Position numbers and translations under genes: made by a program. Shown here in pieces: positions 46,392-54,767 of a DNA stretch of 64,000 nt. The stretch is from Mycobacterium sp. DL (lineage in GTDB: Bacteria; Actinomycetota; Actinomycetes; Mycobacteriales; Mycobacteriaceae), in NCBI RefSeq assembly GCF_039729195.1, contig NZ_CP155796.1:4960001-5024000 (forward strand), written 5' to 3'. A model generated the notes under the pieces. The model saw only the letters and a program-made list of their open reading frames with translations. It searched no databases and had not been told where the DNA came from. The number at the start of each line of letters is the position of its first letter. Within the stretch, counting starts at the first letter, position 1.

Positions 46392-47108
46392 TGTGGCGCG
46401 CCGTAGCGGCCATCATGCGAAATCTCCGGGTTGAGTCGGTGGATTTCACACCTGTCCCTGAGTAGGAATGCCCTGCGCTTCCCTCTGGTTGACGTGCGTG
46501 GACGCCGTTGTCGACGCCCGAATAGCTCGGGCGTGCCGCCCGTCAGGACCATCTGGGCCGACGTTTTGGTGCCACCCCTTCTTGCAGGGCTTGCTCATCG
46601 CGGGGTCAATGCGACTGTAGCCGACTAGCGCTCGTGTTCGCCAGCCGAAACATGTTGAGGTGCAGGACAACAACCCGACTTTGGCAGGCAACTCGCCGAC
46701 TGACTTCGGCACCGCCAGTTGATGAGAACGTGTCGAGGTCGAACGTCTTGGACCCGCGACGACCACGGTGCAACCGGACTTCGCACAGGGCCTCGATCAC
46801 CGCACGTTTAGCCATCAGCGAGCCGCCACAGAACGCCGCAGCCGGGTCGGGTATGCCAGCACCTCGTCCAGGACGGCGACGTGGCGGAGTTCCGGTTCAA
46901 CGTGTAAGAGGACAGGGTGCCGTGCGGCACCGCATGCGGCCAGCCGTATGAAGTGGCCGAGCTTGGGCTGAGGCTCTCGACAGCTTTCGCCGGTGCCATA
47001 GAGCGCAAGCTCATCGATCCCCATACAAGCCGAACGCCAGGCAGTACGTTGAACGCGGCCAACCGCAGGCACTCTTCGCTGTTCTCGCGGTGGAGAGCGA
47101 GGGGCCAA
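46392..47108. other. Gene-poor stretch around repeat copy 4
   Basis: About 700 bp with no confident gene. The best open frame is complement(46606..46815), without recognisable motifs. Codon bias is weak and several short frames overlap. It may be decayed cargo. Repeat copy 4 lies at 46872-46907. Confidence 0.45.
46872..46907 (+). repeat. ychF 3'-end repeat, copy 4
   Basis: 36 bp, GACGGCGACGTGGCGGAG then TTCCGGTTCAACGTGTAA. Differences from ychF: one T to C (Val to Ala) and TAA for TAG. The frame is still open to the stop. Confidence 0.88.
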
Positions 47109-47870
47109 ATGAAAGACGTTCTGATCGGTGTCGGTGTCTTTGCCATCATCTTCGGCGGCGCGCTATTGGGGATGTTTCTCGGGAAGATCCTTCCTGATCC
47201 CCATATAAGCCCGGAGTCGCGCGATGCCATCAGGACGATCATGGCCATGCTCGGGACACTGTCGGCGGTGGTGCTCGGCCTCCTCACCGGCTCCTCCATC
47301 AGCTCGCTTGCCGAGAAAGAAGGTGAGTTGCGCAGTGCGGGAGTGCAATTCATCATGCTAGATCGGACCTTGGCCGAGTATGGGCCGGAGACCGCGCCAA
47401 CACGAGCGTTGGCCAAGGATCTACTTGCACAACGAATTCACCAGATCTGGCCGGAGGAAGGCGGTGCGGTGTCGCTCACCGCGCTCAGCAGTGGGGCTGG
47501 CATCAATTTGGTTCAGCGAGAGCTCTTTGAACTGTCGCCGCGGACGGAGCGACAGCAGTGGCTGCAGTCGAACGCGCTGGAGAACACCAACACGATTGCC
47601 GAGTCGCGGTGGACGACCGTCGGGCAGATCGAAAGCCGATTCCCATGGGCATTCTTCGTGGTCGTCGTGGCGTGGCTGGCGGTGATCTTTGCCAGTTTCG
47701 GGCTGTTCGCACCGCGCAACGCCAGCGTGATCGCGGCATTACTGGTCGCCGCGATTGCACTCGCCGGCCCGATCTTCATGATGCTCGAAATGGATCAGCC
47801 CTACGGCGGGCTGGTCAAGATCCCCAGCACCTCTCTGAGCGTCGCCTTGGACCAGATGGGTCGATCGTAA
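47109..47870 (+). CDS. Bestrophin-like (DUF4239) membrane protein
   Basis: 253 residues. Two N-terminal helices, a soluble helical middle (MLDRTLAEYGPETAPTRALA) and two C-terminal helices containing SRFPWAFFVVVVAWLAVIF and FGLFAPRNASVIAALLVAAIA, the DUF4239 signature. Family thought to relate to anion channels; role unknown. ATG 47109 has GAGGGG upstream; a longer open frame to 46917 would cover no conserved sequence. Confidence 0.82.
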   Translation: MKDVLIGVGVFAIIFGGALLGMFLGKILPDPHISPESRDAIRTIMAMLGTLSAVVLGLLTGSSISSLAEKEGELRSAGVQFIMLDRTLAEYGPETAPTRALAKDLLAQRIHQIWPEEGGAVSLTALSSGAGINLVQRELFELSPRTERQQWLQSNALENTNTIAESRWTTVGQIESRFPWAFFVVVVAWLAVIFASFGLFAPRNASVIAALLVAAIALAGPIFMMLEMDQPYGGLVKIPSTSLSVALDQMGRS

Positions 47871-47880
47871 GCGCGTGAAT

Positions 47881-47915
47881 CAGTGCCCAGTGCCCAGTGC
47901 CCAGTGCAAAGTGCC
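47881..47915 (+). repeat. Tandem 7-bp repeat
   Basis: Three exact CAGTGCC units, then CAGTGCA and AAGTGCC. It lies 10 bp after the DUF4239 stop and directly before the left half of ychF repeat copy 5. Confidence 0.8.
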
Positions 47916-47917
47916 CG

Positions 47918-47943
47918 ATGGCCGACGGCGACGCGGTGGCGTT
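47918..47943 (+). repeat. ychF 3'-end repeat, copy 5, left half
   Basis: ATGGCCGACGGCGACGCGGT then GGCGTT: matches the first 26 bp of the 42-bp unit with two changes, then departs just before TCCGG. The right half appears 220 bp further on. Confidence 0.6.
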
Positions 47944-48161
47944 GATCGATGGGAACTTCGCCGCGTCGTTGCAGCTCGGTGCCCGTGCCTCGAGATCCGC
48001 GCATCGCGAATTTGCCCGGCGAGGTATCGCAGGAGGAGCAAAAACATCCGGCGCTTTGGTCTCGTTGGCAGCGCGCGAGCATGGCGTTGTCTTGGCCACG
48101 AGGGACGCTCGAGGTGCTCGCGGATGGAGGGTGACGTTGTTTGGCGGTGCGACGACGCCAT
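47944..48161 (+). pseudogene. Possible PIN-domain remnant between the halves of repeat copy 5
   Basis: One frame reads SLAAREHGVVLATRDARGAR, reminiscent of the C-terminal part of VapC-type PIN toxins, but the N-terminal aspartate motif is not in place and no start with a ribosome site exists. Treated as decayed cargo; low confidence. Confidence 0.25.
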
Positions 48162-48180
48162 ATTCCGGTTCAACCTCTAG
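48162..48180 (+). repeat. ychF 3'-end repeat, copy 5, right half
   Basis: ATTCCGGTTCAACCTCTAG: 16 of 19 positions match the ychF end. Together with 47918-47943 it makes one whole repeat split by about 218 bp. Confidence 0.65.
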
Positions 48181-48219
48181 GACGCGATCAGTTTCGCCGC
48201 GTGAGGGAGTCTCAATGGC

Positions 48220-48783
48220 ATGGGAACCCTGAGTTACAACGCCATAATGTCCCTCGATGGCTACGTTGCCGACGCGAGCGGCGACTTCCAGTGGTCCGCC
48301 CCGGGTGGGCAGACGTTCGCTGCGCATGTCGATCGTATGGCTGAGGTCTCGACCGAGGTGTTGGGGCGCAAGACGTTCGCGCTGATGCAGTACTGGGAGA
48401 CCGATCCGGTCGACGAGGAGTGGTCCCCGGCAGAACGGGAGTTCGCGCGGCGGTGGCGCGGCATCAACAAAGTGGTGGTGTCGTCGACGCTGACGCCCGA
48501 GGAGGTCGAGTCGGAACGAGTCCGTCTGGTCCCCGACCTGAGCTTGGCTGAATTGCAGCGGATCGTCGCCGACGCCCCTGCCGCGGTCGAGATCTTCGGG
48601 CCCACAACGGCGGCCGCTGCGATCCGCGCTGGACTGGTTGATGAGTTCCATATCTTCGTGGTGCCGAAGGTCGTGGGCGGAGGCCTGTCAGCCCTACCGG
48701 GCGACGTACGCCTCGACGTGACTCTCGCCCGACACCAAATCTTTGACGACGGCACCGCCCATCTGCGCTATTCGTCGCGCTGA
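48220..48783 (+). CDS. Dihydrofolate reductase family protein (RibD C-terminal-like)
   Basis: 187 residues. Start MGTLSYNAIMSLDGYVAD is characteristic of the RibD_C/DHFR-like reductases, followed by EVLGRKTFALM, KVVVSSTL and a C-terminal DEFHIFVVPKVVGGG. NADPH-dependent reduction of an unknown substrate is expected. ATG 48220. Single gene between repeat copies 5 and 6, with a unit length of about 650 bp. Confidence 0.88.
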   Translation: MGTLSYNAIMSLDGYVADASGDFQWSAPGGQTFAAHVDRMAEVSTEVLGRKTFALMQYWETDPVDEEWSPAEREFARRWRGINKVVVSSTLTPEEVESERVRLVPDLSLAELQRIVADAPAAVEIFGPTTAAAAIRAGLVDEFHIFVVPKVVGGGLSALPGDVRLDVTLARHQIFDDGTAHLRYSSR

Positions 48784-48802
48784 GAGATTGGCCCGGTGAT
48801 GG

Positions 48803-48829
48803 GACGTGCAATTCCGGCTCAACATGCAA
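48803..48829 (+). repeat. ychF 3'-end repeat, copy 6 (degenerate)
   Basis: Core AATTCCGGCTCAACATGCAAG, resembling GAGTTCCGGTTCAACGTGTAG (about 15 of 21). Recognised mainly by its position directly after a gene and by the pattern of the better copies. Confidence 0.5.
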
Positions 48830-48937
48830 GAGGCATGCTCGCCGTCGCGGATAATCGGATTGTCTGCGCCAGGGCTTTCATGTTTGGGCTTGGCCATATG
48901 CACGCCACCCCTCTCACCTAATTCGTACGATGATGAG

Positions 48938-49492
48938 GTGACCGGCCAGGTCGCCATCAACGGGATACCGTGCGTTGACCTCGAGTCGCGAGGGCGATGG
49001 AGACGGCGAGTGTGGTGGTGGCTGGGGGGTTTCGTTGCGGCGAGCAAGACGGGCCTGGCTGTGTGGCGAAAAGTTGGGGCGCCCCTCGAGGTACGGTTAA
49101 TGAATGCCAGCCGCGGGCGCCTGAAGCTCAGTGTCTCCGTTCCGATGGTGGTGCTGACGTCCGTCGGCGCCCGCAGTGGCGAACGCCGCGAAGTACCTCT
49201 GTCGTACTTCACCGATAGAGGCGATGTCATTCTGATCGCTTCGAACTACGGCAGCACGCGGCATCCAGCTTGGTATCACAACTTGCGTGCCAACCCGCGG
49301 TGCGAGTTGTACATCGGGACTCGTGGTGGCGCGTTTACCGCGAGCGAGGTGGTTGATGGGAAAGACCGGGAACGGCTGTTTGCCCTAGCGGTCGACCGTC
49401 TCGCCCGGGTGTTCGCTTTGCATGACAAGCGAAGCGGCGAGTCGCGGAAGATTCCTGTTCTGCGGCTGTCCCCCGCACGCTATAACTCCTAG
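48938..49492 (+). CDS. Deazaflavin (F420)-dependent nitroreductase family protein
   Basis: 184 residues. LTSVGARSGERREVPLSYF and NYGSTRHPAWYHNLRANP are the Ddn/FGD-like split-barrel signatures that bind F420, a cofactor abundant in mycobacteria. An N-terminal hydrophobic stretch (VWWWLGGFVAASKTGLAVW) is common in Ddn homologs. GTG 48938 with GATGAG just upstream. Single gene between repeat copies 6 and 7. Substrate unknown. Confidence 0.88.
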   Translation: MTGQVAINGIPCVDLESRGRWRRRVWWWLGGFVAASKTGLAVWRKVGAPLEVRLMNASRGRLKLSVSVPMVVLTSVGARSGERREVPLSYFTDRGDVILIASNYGSTRHPAWYHNLRANPRCELYIGTRGGAFTASEVVDGKDRERLFALAVDRLARVFALHDKRSGESRKIPVLRLSPARYNS

Positions 49493-49529
49493 CGGCCGGA
49501 TCGAGTTGCGGGTTCGTATTGACAGCGAA

Positions 49530-49553
49530 GTGGTGAGTTCCGGTTCAATGTGT
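49530..49553 (+). repeat. ychF 3'-end repeat, copy 7
   Basis: GTGGTGAGTTCCGGTTCAAT then GTGT: 22 of 24 aligned positions match the ychF end, with one base lost, so the reading frame is broken. Furthest copy from ychF that I can find. Confidence 0.75.
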
Positions 49554-49579
49554 GGATCTAGGCAGAAGGAGGCGGGCGG

Positions 49580-49951
49580 GTGTACCCCTGCGTGTGCTGC
49601 GGGCACCTCACGATTCCGGAACAGCCCGGTAGCTACTTCATCTGCCCGATCTGCTTCTGGGAAGACGATGTCTCTCAGCTCCGCTGGCCGACTATGAGCG
49701 GTGGCGCGAATGATGTGTCGCTTATCGAGGGGCAAGCGAATTTTCGCGAGTTCGGTTCCTGCAAGTTGAGGATGACGGCGCATGTGCGCCCGCCGACAGA
49801 TGTCGAAATGGTTGAGCCTGGTTGGCGACCCTTGGATCCGAGGCGTGACCGTTTCGAGGCGTGGGGAGTATCACCGGTCGTGGACTGGCCCGATTACGAC
49901 TGGACCGTGCTCTACTGGTGGCGACCGACGTACTGGAGGCTCGACGCTTAG
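49580..49951 (+). CDS. CPCC-type cysteine-rich protein
   Basis: 123 residues. CVCCGHLTIPEQPGSYFICP with CxCC (Cys4, 6, 7) and CPIC (Cys22, 25) followed by FWEDD, the PF14206 pattern, a likely zinc-binding fold. Homologs are scattered in accessory DNA; function unknown. GTG 49580 has an AGGAGG ribosome site. Immediately follows repeat copy 7. Confidence 0.85.
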   Translation: MYPCVCCGHLTIPEQPGSYFICPICFWEDDVSQLRWPTMSGGANDVSLIEGQANFREFGSCKLRMTAHVRPPTDVEMVEPGWRPLDPRRDRFEAWGVSPVVDWPDYDWTVLYWWRPTYWRLDA

Positions 49952-50063
49952 GTTCGGCGCACGATGCCTGTGCCCCGGATTCGAACTCCTGCCCGTCCGC
50001 GACCCGCAACTCGAAATGTGTTGTGACAGGACGGATATGCGGCGTCCTCACATCTGCTCACCG

Positions 50064-50480
50064 CTACTCGCAGGCGACGCCGTCACCGTCTCCGTCGAGA
50101 CCTGATCTGTATCCCAGCTGTCCCGCCAGCAGCGGCGCGGCGCCGGCCCTGCGCGCGGCCGCGCAGTTCTCGTAGTAGGCGCTCGAGGAGGGCATCAGCG
50201 GTTCATACAGGCCGAGCGGCGGTGCGGTGTCCGCCGTCGGAGGTGCAGCGGGAGAGGCGGATTGGGGTTGGGTGGTGGCCGTAGACGCTGTGTTGCCAAA
50301 GCACGGTGGACCCCACAAACCGCGGCCGGCATCTCTGGCTTCGCTCTCAGCGGCCTGGATCGAGTTGTGTCGACTCACGGGTACGCCGTCGTAGACGTAC
50401 GACCGGGCTGTGCCGGCGCGGGCCGCTTCGACGGAGTAGTCCCAGCCATCGGCTCGCACAAGGTAGGCCAGAGTCCTGTT
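50064..50480 (-). pseudogene. Truncated staphylococcal-nuclease-like protein with excalibur domain
   Basis: The frame holds the C-terminal half of an SNase domain (RTLAYLVRADG; EAARAGTARSYVYDG; EAESEARDAGRGLWG) and a C-terminal excalibur motif (DGDGDGVACE). The N-terminal half with the catalytic Arg/Glu/Asp residues is missing: similarity stops near 50480, about 100 bp before the first recombinase. The break is probably the left edge of the inserted element. Confidence 0.65.
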
Positions 50481-50581
50481 AACTGCAGTTCGGATAGGCA
50501 CGCTGCGAGGATACGCAGGGGGGCTTTGTCGGTCCGGCTGTTTAATCTCGGCAGCGTTGAGGTTTTGAACCGGGGGTTGCA

Positions 50582-51811
50582 ATGGATGACGAAGCCGAGT
50601 TACGAGCTGTCGCGGGTCTCGACGTTCCGAAGGTCGGCGCGGTTCAGCGCGGAGAGTCGGGCTCGTTGCCATGGCGTTTGGTCGATGGATCGGGTGCAGG
50701 AGTCGTCCATGTCAATCTGTGGCTTGCCGATCTCGACGCTTGCGACAACTCGGCGGCGACGCTTCGCGCCTATGCGTATGACCTGCTGAGCTGGACTCGC
50801 TTCCTTGACGCAGTGCAGGTTTGCTGGGTTAGTGCGACGCGAAGTGAAGTGCGTGATTGGGTTCGGTGGTACCGGGGTCGGGCGAATCCTCAACGTCGCC
50901 GTGGATCGAGCCCGGAGAGTCACCGGCCCGCGCCGGGCTCTGTAAATGAGCGGACCGGTAAGCCCTACCTTGACTCGTCCTACGCTCGTTCGTCGATCAA
51001 TCGCCGGCTGTCGGCGCTTAGCAGCTTCTACCAGTTCGCTCTCGAGGCGGATATGGGGCCGTTGATCAACCCGGTTCCGAAATCGCGTCGGGATATCAGT
51101 CGAGTTGATGCACATCGCCAACATTTCGACGGTCCGCTCCGACATGAGCAGAAGCGCGCGCCGTATCGGCAGAAGGTGGCTGAGCGAGCGCCACGCGCGC
51201 TCAGCGTGGACCTCTACGAGGAGGTGTTCACCTCGCTGAGAACCAATCGGGACCGTGCCGTTGTGGCTACCGCAATCTCTTCGGGCTTACGAGCCAGTGA
51301 GTTGCTCAGCATGCGGCGGGGTTTGCTTCACGCGGCGGACCAGACCGCGGAGATCATTCCGAAGGGCGGCAATGGAAGTCGTGTACTCGTTCGCATCAGT
51401 CCAACCGCCTTTCTTTGGATTGCCCGATATTTGGCCGAGCGCCCGGTGGGGCCTCCAGACGAGCCGGTATGGATGACGGTCCGCGGTTGCCGACGACCGC
51501 TGACGTACTGGGCCATGCGACAAGTCCTCGAGCGCAGCAACGCGCTGCTGGGCTCCAATGTGACCATGCACGACTTCCGCCACACTTTCTGCATGCGGCT
51601 CGCGCAAGACGAGAACATGACAATCGCGGAGATGCAGGAGCTGATGCGCCACGCGTCGATCGCCAGCACGACCCGTTACCTGCGGCCCAGCCTCACCGAA
51701 CTCATCGACAAACTCGACCAGCACTGGCACAAGCCCCCCTCGCCTCCACCCGCGCCAGCGAAGGGCTACGCGGCAGAAGACCTCCAGGTGCTCTTCGGTC
51801 GGACCTTCTGA
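50582..51811 (+). CDS. Tyrosine recombinase 1 (TnpA-like of a recombinase pair)
   Basis: 409 residues. N-terminal SAM-like core-binding domain (AATLRAYAYDLLSWTRFL), then the catalytic domain with all key residues: Arg in SSGLRASELL (about 238), HDFRHT (His330, Arg333), His357 in MRHAS and Tyr366 in TTRYL. The stop overlaps the next recombinase start by 1 bp (TGATG), so the two are coupled, as in Tn554 tnpA/tnpB. Catalyses DNA strand exchange; the target site is not known. Confidence 0.9.
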   Translation: MDDEAELRAVAGLDVPKVGAVQRGESGSLPWRLVDGSGAGVVHVNLWLADLDACDNSAATLRAYAYDLLSWTRFLDAVQVCWVSATRSEVRDWVRWYRGRANPQRRRGSSPESHRPAPGSVNERTGKPYLDSSYARSSINRRLSALSSFYQFALEADMGPLINPVPKSRRDISRVDAHRQHFDGPLRHEQKRAPYRQKVAERAPRALSVDLYEEVFTSLRTNRDRAVVATAISSGLRASELLSMRRGLLHAADQTAEIIPKGGNGSRVLVRISPTAFLWIARYLAERPVGPPDEPVWMTVRGCRRPLTYWAMRQVLERSNALLGSNVTMHDFRHTFCMRLAQDENMTIAEMQELMRHASIASTTRYLRPSLTELIDKLDQHWHKPPSPPPAPAKGYAAEDLQVLFGRTF

Positions 51812-54213
51812 TGCCGCGGGTCCTCACGCGTGCACAGTCACTGGCGAGTTCGTCTGTGTTCGCCAACCATCCAGTCGAAGTGTTGCCGCCGTTATCGCCG
51901 ATGGCCAAGGACCACCCGTGGTTCGGAAACACCGCCACCGCCGTTGAACGCGAGCGCATCATTGCCTCGGGGGTTCCGCTGGTAATGGCGCGGATGAGTG
52001 CAAAATACCGCAGCGAGGCGGAAGCCCGCAGCGGCGCCCAGCTCTGGCTGAGCCGGCTGTTGGACTGGTTGGACGGCTACGCCGGCGATAGCTATCAAGA
52101 CCGTTGGAAGGCCAGCGATTCCGACAACCAGCCGAAAGCCTGGTGTCCCGCCCTATCGACGGGTTCATACACGCGGCTCGGAGCGCGGCTGTCAATCAAC
52201 GCCCTCATTCTCCTGGGCGTGATTCGCCCAGGCTACGACTGGCTGATCGAGAACAAGCAGGCCCGTTTCTACCGCGACTGGACAACCACCCACGAACCCG
52301 CCGTGTGGGATCGCTACTTCGCCGCTGCGGAGCACGAGGGCGCACCCGAACTGAAGACGTGGCGAACCGTCACCCACCTTGTGCGCATCAGCATCGTCAA
52401 CGGACTGCCAGTCACCGAGTTACAGAGCCAGCACGTGTTGGGCTACCGAAAGTTTCTGACCTCAACCGGCAGGACGCCGGGCGATCTTCACGCCATGTGG
52501 CATTACGGACGCCGCGGCGGGCTGTTCGCCGGTGAAGCCGACGATCTGCGGCGCTACCTGATAGCCAAACGCCTCAACCCCACCGAACTGGTCGACCGCT
52601 TCGACGTGCGAGCCCCCAGCGTTCGCAGGCTCTTGATTGCCTACCTTGCTGAAATCGCCGCCGGCCAGGACTACGCCAGCCTCGACGGAACAAGCCGAAA
52701 CCTGGTGAAGCTGTTCTGGAAGCCGATCGAAGACGCCAATCCCGGCATCGACACAATCAGCCTGACCAAAGCCCAGGCAACCGCATGGAAGGAGTGGTTG
52801 CGCACCAAACCAGACGGAACACCGCGCCGCCACGCAGAGAGCATTCTGGGAGCGGTCCGCAGCTTCTACCTCGATGTGGCCGCCTGGGCCCACGAGGATC
52901 CCTCCACCTGGGCGCATTGGGCTGTCTCGTGTCCGGTCAGCATCCGCGACGTCCGAGGGCAACAGAAGCGCCGGGCCCAGCGGGCACACCGCATGCAAGC
53001 ACGCACCCGCACCCTCGCACCGCACATCGATGCACTCGTCGCCGCGGCCCGAGCGGCCTACCTGCAAGCCGTCGAGTTGCGAGACGCAGCCAAGACCGCG
53101 CCGGTCGGAGAACCCTTCTCCGTGCAGGGGAACACTTACATCAAGCACGCCCCGCGCAAACGCCCCGATCGGGTGCGCATCAACACCCTGCGAGATGGGG
53201 CAGAGACACGAGTCGACCTGCAGTACAACGTTACCCGCGCATTCATGACGTGGACCATCATCGAAATTCTGCGCCACACCGGCATCCGGATCGAAGAGAT
53301 GCTCGAACTGACGCATTTGAGCATTAAGCAGTACCGCAAGCCCGATGGCACCGTCATTCCGCTCCTGCAGATCGCACCTAGCAAGACCGATCAAGAGCGG
53401 ATATTTCCCTGCAGCCCGGAGTTGACGACTACGTTGGCGCGACTGGTGGACTTTGTCAGCATCGACAGCCGGGTCCCGCTGTGCTGCCGTATCGACACGC
53501 AGGAGCGCCAGGTATCCGCGCCGCTGCCGCATCTGATCCAGATCCGCGAGGGCGGACGTTCCCGCGTAATCAACCAGTGCACAGTCCGAAAATGGCTGTC
53601 GGAGTTAGCCAACAGCATGACCTTAGCGGGCGCCGATGGTGCCGCACTCTGTTTCACGCCCCATGATTTCCGTCGGATCTTCATCACCGACATCGTGAAC
53701 TCTGGCTTTCCCATTCATCTGGCAGCACGGATCGTGGGTCACAACAACATCGAGGTCACCCGTGGATACACGGCGGTGTACCAGAAAGATGTCTTCGAAG
53801 CGTACGACCGCTTCATTGACAACCGCAGACAGGCGCGACCCTCCGCCGAATATCGTGAGCCCACACAAGCCGAATGGGACGATTTCATCGAGCACTTCGG
53901 CCAGCGCCGGATCGCGCTCGGCAACTGCCACCGTCCCTACGGATCTGACTGCAGCCATGAACATGCTTGCCTCCGGTGCGATTTCTGCGAGGTCGAACCG
54001 TCCCAAGCGGCGAGGCTCAACGCGATTCGCGACAACCTTCGAGCCCAGGTCGACGAAGCCCAGAAGAATCGGTGGCTGGGCGACGTCAACCAGCTACGCA
54101 TCACCATCGAGCACGCCGACCGCAAGGCGGCCAGACTGGCCGCCCTCACCGAGGCGGACCCCATGCTGCTGGCGCCGCACGTCCTGACGACCACCGACGC
54201 TCCGTCCCTCTGA
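51811..54213 (+). CDS. Tyrosine recombinase 2, large (TnpB-like of a recombinase pair)
   Basis: 800 residues. A long N-terminal region of about 450 residues, then a tyrosine-recombinase domain with Arg in HTGIRIEEML (about 494), PHDFRRIF near 617, VGHNN and the Tyr in RGYTAVY. After it a Cys/His-rich segment GNCHRPYGSDCSHEHACLRC suggests a zinc site, as in Tn554 TnpB. ATG 51811 shares a base with the upstream stop. No third partner (TnpC) is seen before the arsenic genes. Confidence 0.88.
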   Translation: MPRVLTRAQSLASSSVFANHPVEVLPPLSPMAKDHPWFGNTATAVERERIIASGVPLVMARMSAKYRSEAEARSGAQLWLSRLLDWLDGYAGDSYQDRWKASDSDNQPKAWCPALSTGSYTRLGARLSINALILLGVIRPGYDWLIENKQARFYRDWTTTHEPAVWDRYFAAAEHEGAPELKTWRTVTHLVRISIVNGLPVTELQSQHVLGYRKFLTSTGRTPGDLHAMWHYGRRGGLFAGEADDLRRYLIAKRLNPTELVDRFDVRAPSVRRLLIAYLAEIAAGQDYASLDGTSRNLVKLFWKPIEDANPGIDTISLTKAQATAWKEWLRTKPDGTPRRHAESILGAVRSFYLDVAAWAHEDPSTWAHWAVSCPVSIRDVRGQQKRRAQRAHRMQARTRTLAPHIDALVAAARAAYLQAVELRDAAKTAPVGEPFSVQGNTYIKHAPRKRPDRVRINTLRDGAETRVDLQYNVTRAFMTWTIIEILRHTGIRIEEMLELTHLSIKQYRKPDGTVIPLLQIAPSKTDQERIFPCSPELTTTLARLVDFVSIDSRVPLCCRIDTQERQVSAPLPHLIQIREGGRSRVINQCTVRKWLSELANSMTLAGADGAALCFTPHDFRRIFITDIVNSGFPIHLAARIVGHNNIEVTRGYTAVYQKDVFEAYDRFIDNRRQARPSAEYREPTQAEWDDFIEHFGQRRIALGNCHRPYGSDCSHEHACLRCDFCEVEPSQAARLNAIRDNLRAQVDEAQKNRWLGDVNQLRITIEHADRKAARLAALTEADPMLLAPHVLTTTDAPSL

Positions 54214-54392
54214 GCGCTGTCGTCCGGACTGATGACAGACAGATCATCAGCTCGGCCCGGTCGAATGAGACTCAAAGACTCCCGGCGAAGTCTGGGCCGT
54301 CGACGTGCTCCGAGTGAGGTATCAAGCGATCGTCCCGCGAGTTCACCAGTTGTTTGGTTGCGTCTTGATTTGATGACTGTCAATATCGACGT
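54214..54392. other. Intergenic region between recombinase 2 and arsR
   Basis: About 180 bp. The last 40 bp hold the arsR promoter and operator; in the rest I see no gene. One end of the recombinase element may lie here, but no terminal repeat is visible. Confidence 0.5.
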
Positions 54393-54399
54393 ATGTCGA
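54358..54399 (+). promoter_or_regulatory. arsR promoter and ArsR operator; leaderless start
   Basis: -35 TTGCGT (54358-54363), 17-bp spacer, -10 CAATAT (54381-54386), 6 nt before the arsR ATG. The palindrome TCGAC-GTAT-GTCGA (54386-54399) covers the start codon; its ATCGACGT core recurs upstream of the second arsR. Confidence 0.6.
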
Positions 54400-54767
54400 A
54401 TCAAGACGGTGGTGGGGCGGACGCCTGCTGCATCACCCCGCCGCTGCTGCGTGAGCCGCTGACGGAGCTGGCCGCTACCGAAATGGCCAAGAAGTTGAAG
54501 GCGCTGGCCGATCCGGTGCGGTTGCGGCTGTTCAGCGCCATTGCCAGCCATTCCGGTGGTGAGGCGTGCGTCTGTGACATTTCCGGTGGCATTGACGTTT
54601 CCCAGCCCACGGTGTCACATCACCTCAAGGTGCTGCGCGACGCTGGCCTGTTGACCTCGCAGCGTCGGGCGTCGTGGGTGTATTACGCCGTGGTCCCCGA
54701 AGCGCTTCGTGACCTCTCGGCGCTGCTGGATCTCAACGCGGCAGCGCTGGCAGGGGTGACGGTATGA
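54393..54767 (+). CDS. arsR: Arsenic-responsive repressor ArsR, first copy
   Basis: 124 residues. Winged helix KALADPVRLRLFSAI and VSQPTVSHHLKVLRDAGLL. Candidate As(III) ligands are Cys12-Cys13 and Cys59/Cys61 (EACVCDIS). No ribosome site; a leaderless transcript is expected. Overlaps acr3 by 4 bp (ATGA). Heads a compact arsR-acr3-arsC-arsC operon. Confidence 0.93.
   Translation: MSNQDGGGADACCITPPLLREPLTELAATEMAKKLKALADPVRLRLFSAIASHSGGEACVCDISGGIDVSQPTVSHHLKVLRDAGLLTSQRRASWVYYAVVPEALRDLSALLDLNAAALAGVTV

Noticed and set aside
46606..46815. Minus-strand 69-codon ORF beginning MAKRAVIEALCEV
   Set aside because: No motif, no ribosome site that I trust, and competing frames on the other strand; reported only as part of a gene-poor stretch.
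42028..49553. Could the ychF-end repeats be a CRISPR array or a MITE family?
   Set aside because: Spacing is 0.65-3.4 kb with genes between, copies are not palindromic, and the sequence is plainly the coding end of ychF, so neither fits.
49960..50010. GATTCGAACTC-type stretch resembling a tRNA T-loop on the minus strand
   Set aside because: No acceptor or anticodon stem can be folded around it, and the T-stem pairs imperfectly.
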